From contig NZ_CP107772.1 of the NCBI RefSeq assembly GCF_036345155.1, forward strand, positions 3,286,001 through 3,350,000: a stretch of DNA of 64,000 bases, written 5' to 3'. Positions 61,671-64,000 of the stretch are shown here, piece after piece. Each line of letters opens with the position of its first letter. Positions within the stretch are counted from its first letter, which is position 1. Source of the DNA: Streptomyces sp. NBC_00582. GTDB taxonomy: Bacteria; Actinomycetota; Actinomycetes; Streptomycetales; Streptomycetaceae. A program made the translations under genes and the position numbers. The notes below the pieces were generated by a model. The model was not told the DNA's origin. It ran no database searches and saw only the letters and a program-made list of their open reading frames with translations.

Positions 61671-61975
61671 TCCAGGGACTCGGCCGGGGCTCCACGGTCC
61701 CGGAGTGGACCGCGACGATCCCGCAACTGGCCGAGGACCTCGACACCGCGGTGACGGCCGCCGACGCAGCCGCGGCCGCCATCACGGCGGCCAGCGCGGG
61801 GGCCGGTCACGCCCTGGTCGTCGAGCAGCGCGGCATCGACCTGGTCGGCACCTGCCAGTGCGGCCGCCCCCTGGGGCGCATCCGCCCCGGCAGCCCGCTC
61901 GACGCCCTCGCCGTCCCGTGGATCACCCACACCACCGACGCGCTCGCCGCGTCCGCCATCCGCGCCACCGCCTGA
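61583..61975 (+). CDS. Unknown element protein
   Basis: 130-residue protein with a good GAGGAG ribosome site. RRPTLRRRLLGHELRGRLIQGLG is basic and helical; an Ala-rich helix follows, then a CQCG pair and PWITHTTDALAAS. Could be nucleic-acid associated, but no family is recognised. An 83-base gap without a gene follows. Confidence 0.65.
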   Translation: MDRTDVIAGVLRRPTLRRRLLGHELRGRLIQGLGRGSTVPEWTATIPQLAEDLDTAVTAADAAAAAITAASAGAGHALVVEQRGIDLVGTCQCGRPLGRIRPGSPLDALAVPWITHTTDALAASAIRATA

Positions 61976-62058
61976 CCGCCCACCCCGAACCCCGGGCGGG
62001 CGGGACGTGACCTGAACCGTCCCGCCCACCCGGCCACCACGACCGAGGACACCGCACC

Positions 62059-62688
62059 ATGCACCGACCTGTCGTACACCGCCGCGACCCGCGACTGGAG
62101 ATCCTCACCGAAGGCATCGAGGACGTCATCCCCCGCGCCACGCCGGCGTACCTGACCGTCACGGTCACCGAGACGCTGCCCGGCACCGCCAACCCCGACG
62201 GCACACCCCACACGAACACCTGGACCGGCCGCCCCGCGGACCTGGCCCAGCACCAGTTCACCCGCCTGTACGGGCGGCCGCGGTCCCAGGAGCCGCGGTC
62301 CCCGCTGGCGCAGGCCGAGGACGCCAAGCGCCGCCGCGACCTCGGCGGCGAGATCGGCGCGCTCATGTCGGCCGGGAACGCGCTGGAATCCGCGCCCTGG
62401 TATCCGTGCCGCCGCGGCGACGTCGTCCTGCTCGCCTACCCGGCCGCCGGCGACTTCCCCGCCCACGGGGAGACGTACGTGATCGACGACGCCGGTGACG
62501 GCCTGATGAGCATGAAGCTCGTCGCCCACTCCAGCCCGCTCGCGCAGGACGAGCAGGAGGGGTACGTGGGCTGCTACGCCACCGAGGCCGCCGACTGCCC
62601 GATCAATGAGGCGTGGTTCGAGGCGGGCCCGCATCTGCTGACGATCGTCCGTGACGGCCGCCCCGTCCACGTCGGGGGTGCGCGATGA
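62059..62688 (+). CDS. Unknown element protein
   Basis: 209-residue protein. The middle has WYPCRRGDVVLLAYPAAGDFPAHGETYVI and DDAGDGLMSMKLVAHSS, a beta-rich part that resembles small SH3-like domains; LAQAEDAKRRRDLGGEIGALMSAG is helical. It starts 83 bases after the previous gene and ends in an ATGA overlap with the next. No family recognised. Confidence 0.7.
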   Translation: MHRPVVHRRDPRLEILTEGIEDVIPRATPAYLTVTVTETLPGTANPDGTPHTNTWTGRPADLAQHQFTRLYGRPRSQEPRSPLAQAEDAKRRRDLGGEIGALMSAGNALESAPWYPCRRGDVVLLAYPAAGDFPAHGETYVIDDAGDGLMSMKLVAHSSPLAQDEQEGYVGCYATEAADCPINEAWFEAGPHLLTIVRDGRPVHVGGAR

Positions 62689-63434
62689 CGTTCGAGGCCG
62701 CGCCGCAGCCGGCGCCCTGGTTCGAGCTCCTCGAGGGCAGTGTCCGGGCGCTGGGCGAGGCCGCGCGCGAGTGGCAGATCGCCGACCGGGCCGCCGCTCT
62801 CAACGTGGCCCACCTGGAGAGGTCGAACCGTTTCCACGAGGGGAAGACCACCCACGAGCCCGGTCCCGGCACCCCGGTTCTGTGGCGCCGCACGCGCACC
62901 AACCACCGCCCGCACGTCCAGGCCTTCTTCACGCTGCAGCGCGTCTACGGCGAGCACCGCAGACTCACGCGCCGCGAGTACCGGCAGGCGGCGCTGCTGT
63001 TCGCCTCCGGCGCTGCCTGGGCGATCGGCCTGGTGCAGGACGGCCAGGAGCCGCGCCAGGTCGTGTTCGAACTCGACGGCTACGAGCGGCCCGCCCCCGT
63101 CCCGCACCCTTGCGCCATCGCGGGCCTGACCGGCTGGGTCCACGGCGGAGAGGTCGAGCGCGCCTACGAGCGGCTGACGTCGAAGCAGCTCGCCTTCGAC
63201 GTCTGCGAGGAGATCGCGGGCCGCGACGACCGCGACGTGACCGAGCGCGACGCCAACGAGATGTTCGACGCCGCCGACGCCGCCCGCGGCCTGGAGGACG
63301 CCGCCTACGAGTACGGCCTCCTCGCCGAACGCGCCCTGGGCCACGTCCTCCTCCCGGCGCGGGATACCCACCGCAGGCAGCTCGCCGAGCAGCGGGCCGC
63401 CGGCGCTGCGCAGTCGGGCGAGGTGGCGCAGTGA
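62685..63434 (+). CDS. Unknown helical element protein
   Basis: 249-residue, mostly helical protein. RRTRTNHRPHVQAFFTLQRVYGEHRRLTRREYRQAALLFASG (in pieces) and DVTERDANEMFDAADAARGLEDAAYEYGLLAERALG are predicted helices. Starts by ATGA overlap with the upstream gene and ends with GTGA overlap with the next gene. No family recognised. Confidence 0.7.
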   Translation: MTFEAAPQPAPWFELLEGSVRALGEAAREWQIADRAAALNVAHLERSNRFHEGKTTHEPGPGTPVLWRRTRTNHRPHVQAFFTLQRVYGEHRRLTRREYRQAALLFASGAAWAIGLVQDGQEPRQVVFELDGYERPAPVPHPCAIAGLTGWVHGGEVERAYERLTSKQLAFDVCEEIAGRDDRDVTERDANEMFDAADAARGLEDAAYEYGLLAERALGHVLLPARDTHRRQLAEQRAAGAAQSGEVAQ

Positions 63435-64000
63435 CGCGCGCGGACCGGCGCACGCTGGTGCGCCAGCTGCACGAGCAGGGCCTGAGCCGGCGCGCGATCG
63501 GCGAGCGCCTCGGCGTCGGCAAGGACACCGTGCGCCGCGACCTGGACGCCATCAAGCGCCAGGACGAGTGCGAGAGCGCGCCGCCCGCCGCGCCTGCTGC
63601 GCCGGAAACGCCGCAGGCCAGCGATGGCGCCACGGGCGAAAGCGCGCCGCAGGATGCGCCGCCTGCCGAGGACGCGCGCGCCGACGAGCAGGGCGCCGCC
63701 GCGCCGGGCGCGCCGGTGGCGCGCCTGCCGCGCCGGATCCCCGTGGACAGCCGGCTGACCCTCGACGTCGACCTGAGCAAGCGGCACGCGCTGCGCCGTG
63801 CTCTGGCCGACCTGGCGGTGACCGGGCTGAGCCTCGAGGAACTGGTCGGTCAGGGTCTGGTGGTCCTGGCTCTCGCCCACCGGCAGGGCGTCGCCGCGCA
63901 GCGGATCAGTCCGCAGGGCCGGTTCACGGTTCTCGGTGCCCGCGCCGTGCCGTCCCAGCCCGGATACGCCGTCCCGCGCAGACCCCAGCCCGCCGCCTCC
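63431..64000 (+). CDS. HTH protein with Ala/Pro linker, C-terminus beyond window
   Basis: 190 codons open to the right edge from the GTG at 63431, missed by simple ORF scans because it has no stop here. N-terminal HTH: LVRQLHEQGLSRRAIGERLGVGKDTVRRDLDAI (in pieces, residues 9-42), followed by a long Ala/Pro/Glu linker (about 45-100) and a second, helical domain (DSRLTLDVDLSKRHALRRALADLAVTGLSLEELVGQG). Probably a DNA-binding protein of the element, such as a regulator or replication accessory factor. Confidence 0.7.
   Translation, partial: MTRADRRTLVRQLHEQGLSRRAIGERLGVGKDTVRRDLDAIKRQDECESAPPAAPAAPETPQASDGATGESAPQDAPPAEDARADEQGAAAPGAPVARLPRRIPVDSRLTLDVDLSKRHALRRALADLAVTGLSLEELVGQGLVVLALAHRQGVAAQRISPQGRFTVLGARAVPSQPGYAVPRRPQPAAS

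Larger units (their letters stand above)
56440..64000. mobile_element. Integrative element (tyrosine integrase, regulators, small genes), left end only
   Basis: From the integrase to the right edge the gene style changes: short, tightly overlapping genes of unknown function, an integrase at the border, two XRE regulators and an AlpA-like HTH gene. This is the arrangement of actinomycete integrative elements or prophages. No replication, transfer or capsid gene is within the window, so the class is undecided. No tRNA gene lies at the junction. Confidence 0.85.

Noticed and set aside
1..64000. CRISPR arrays, rRNA or riboswitches
   Set aside because: No repeat-spacer arrays, no rRNA sequence and no recognisable riboswitch core were seen.

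Overview
The window is high-GC actinobacterial DNA and almost certainly a Streptomyces chromosome. The codon third positions are strongly G/C, start codons are often GTG or TTG, and the gene order dinG-like helicase, NIS siderophore genes, hflX, rshA, dapF, miaA, miaB, gluRK-gluABCD, recA-recX, lhr, nei matches the conserved core segment known from S. coelicolor. TTA codons are confined to three genes.

Layout, left to right. 1-858: 5' part of a DinG-type helicase that runs off the left edge. 1109-5377: a three-gene siderophore operon (GNAT acyltransferase, IucA/IucC synthetase, diaminobutyrate-type aminotransferase). 5584-18468: secreted trypsin-like protease, hflX, an M1 peptidase, the RelA/SpoT homologue, dapF, miaA, a small antitoxin-like gene, a dioxygenase-fold protein and miaB. 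18163-27504: small metabolic genes, PP2C, a RutA-like flavin monooxygenase, a very large PAS/GAF/SpoIIE/HATPase signalling protein with two TTA codons, a NarL-type two-component pair and a KhtTU-like K+/H+ antiporter pair. 27737-30735: a lipoprotein and a MazG-like gene separated by an IS481-family insertion. 30853-37614: a TAXI binding protein beside the GluK/GluR two-component system and the gluABCD glutamate importer. 37791-40615: a flavin monooxygenase, then a cysteine-rich leader peptide ahead of a cysteine dioxygenase-rhodanese operon. 40605-41500: a decayed locus. 41557-55782: recX, recA, membrane proteins, DUF3046, an AraC-AzlC fusion with AzlD, the Lhr helicase, an Fpg/Nei glycosylase and an SDR oxidoreductase. 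From about 56440 to the right edge: the integrase end of an integrative element, with tyrosine integrase, two XRE-type regulators facing away from each other, an AlpA/excisionase-like gene and a tightly overlapping run of small unknown genes, several with cysteine (zinc-ribbon-like) motifs. The element continues beyond the window.

Themes. Several units show local control that can be read in the sequence: a three-Cys-codon leader peptide before cysteine dioxygenase, a strong intercistronic hairpin between gluB and gluC, an SOS-like box before recA, leaderless promoters before the SDR gene and one phage-type regulator, and overlapping tandem palindromes in the decayed locus. The most unusual observations are the IS481 copy whose transposase stop codon is supplied by the duplicated CTAG target, the single-chain AraC regulator-AzlC permease fusion, the orphan TAXI protein convergent with the glutamate sensor kinase, TTA codons in a mobile-element repressor, and the set of unknown genes in the integrative element.
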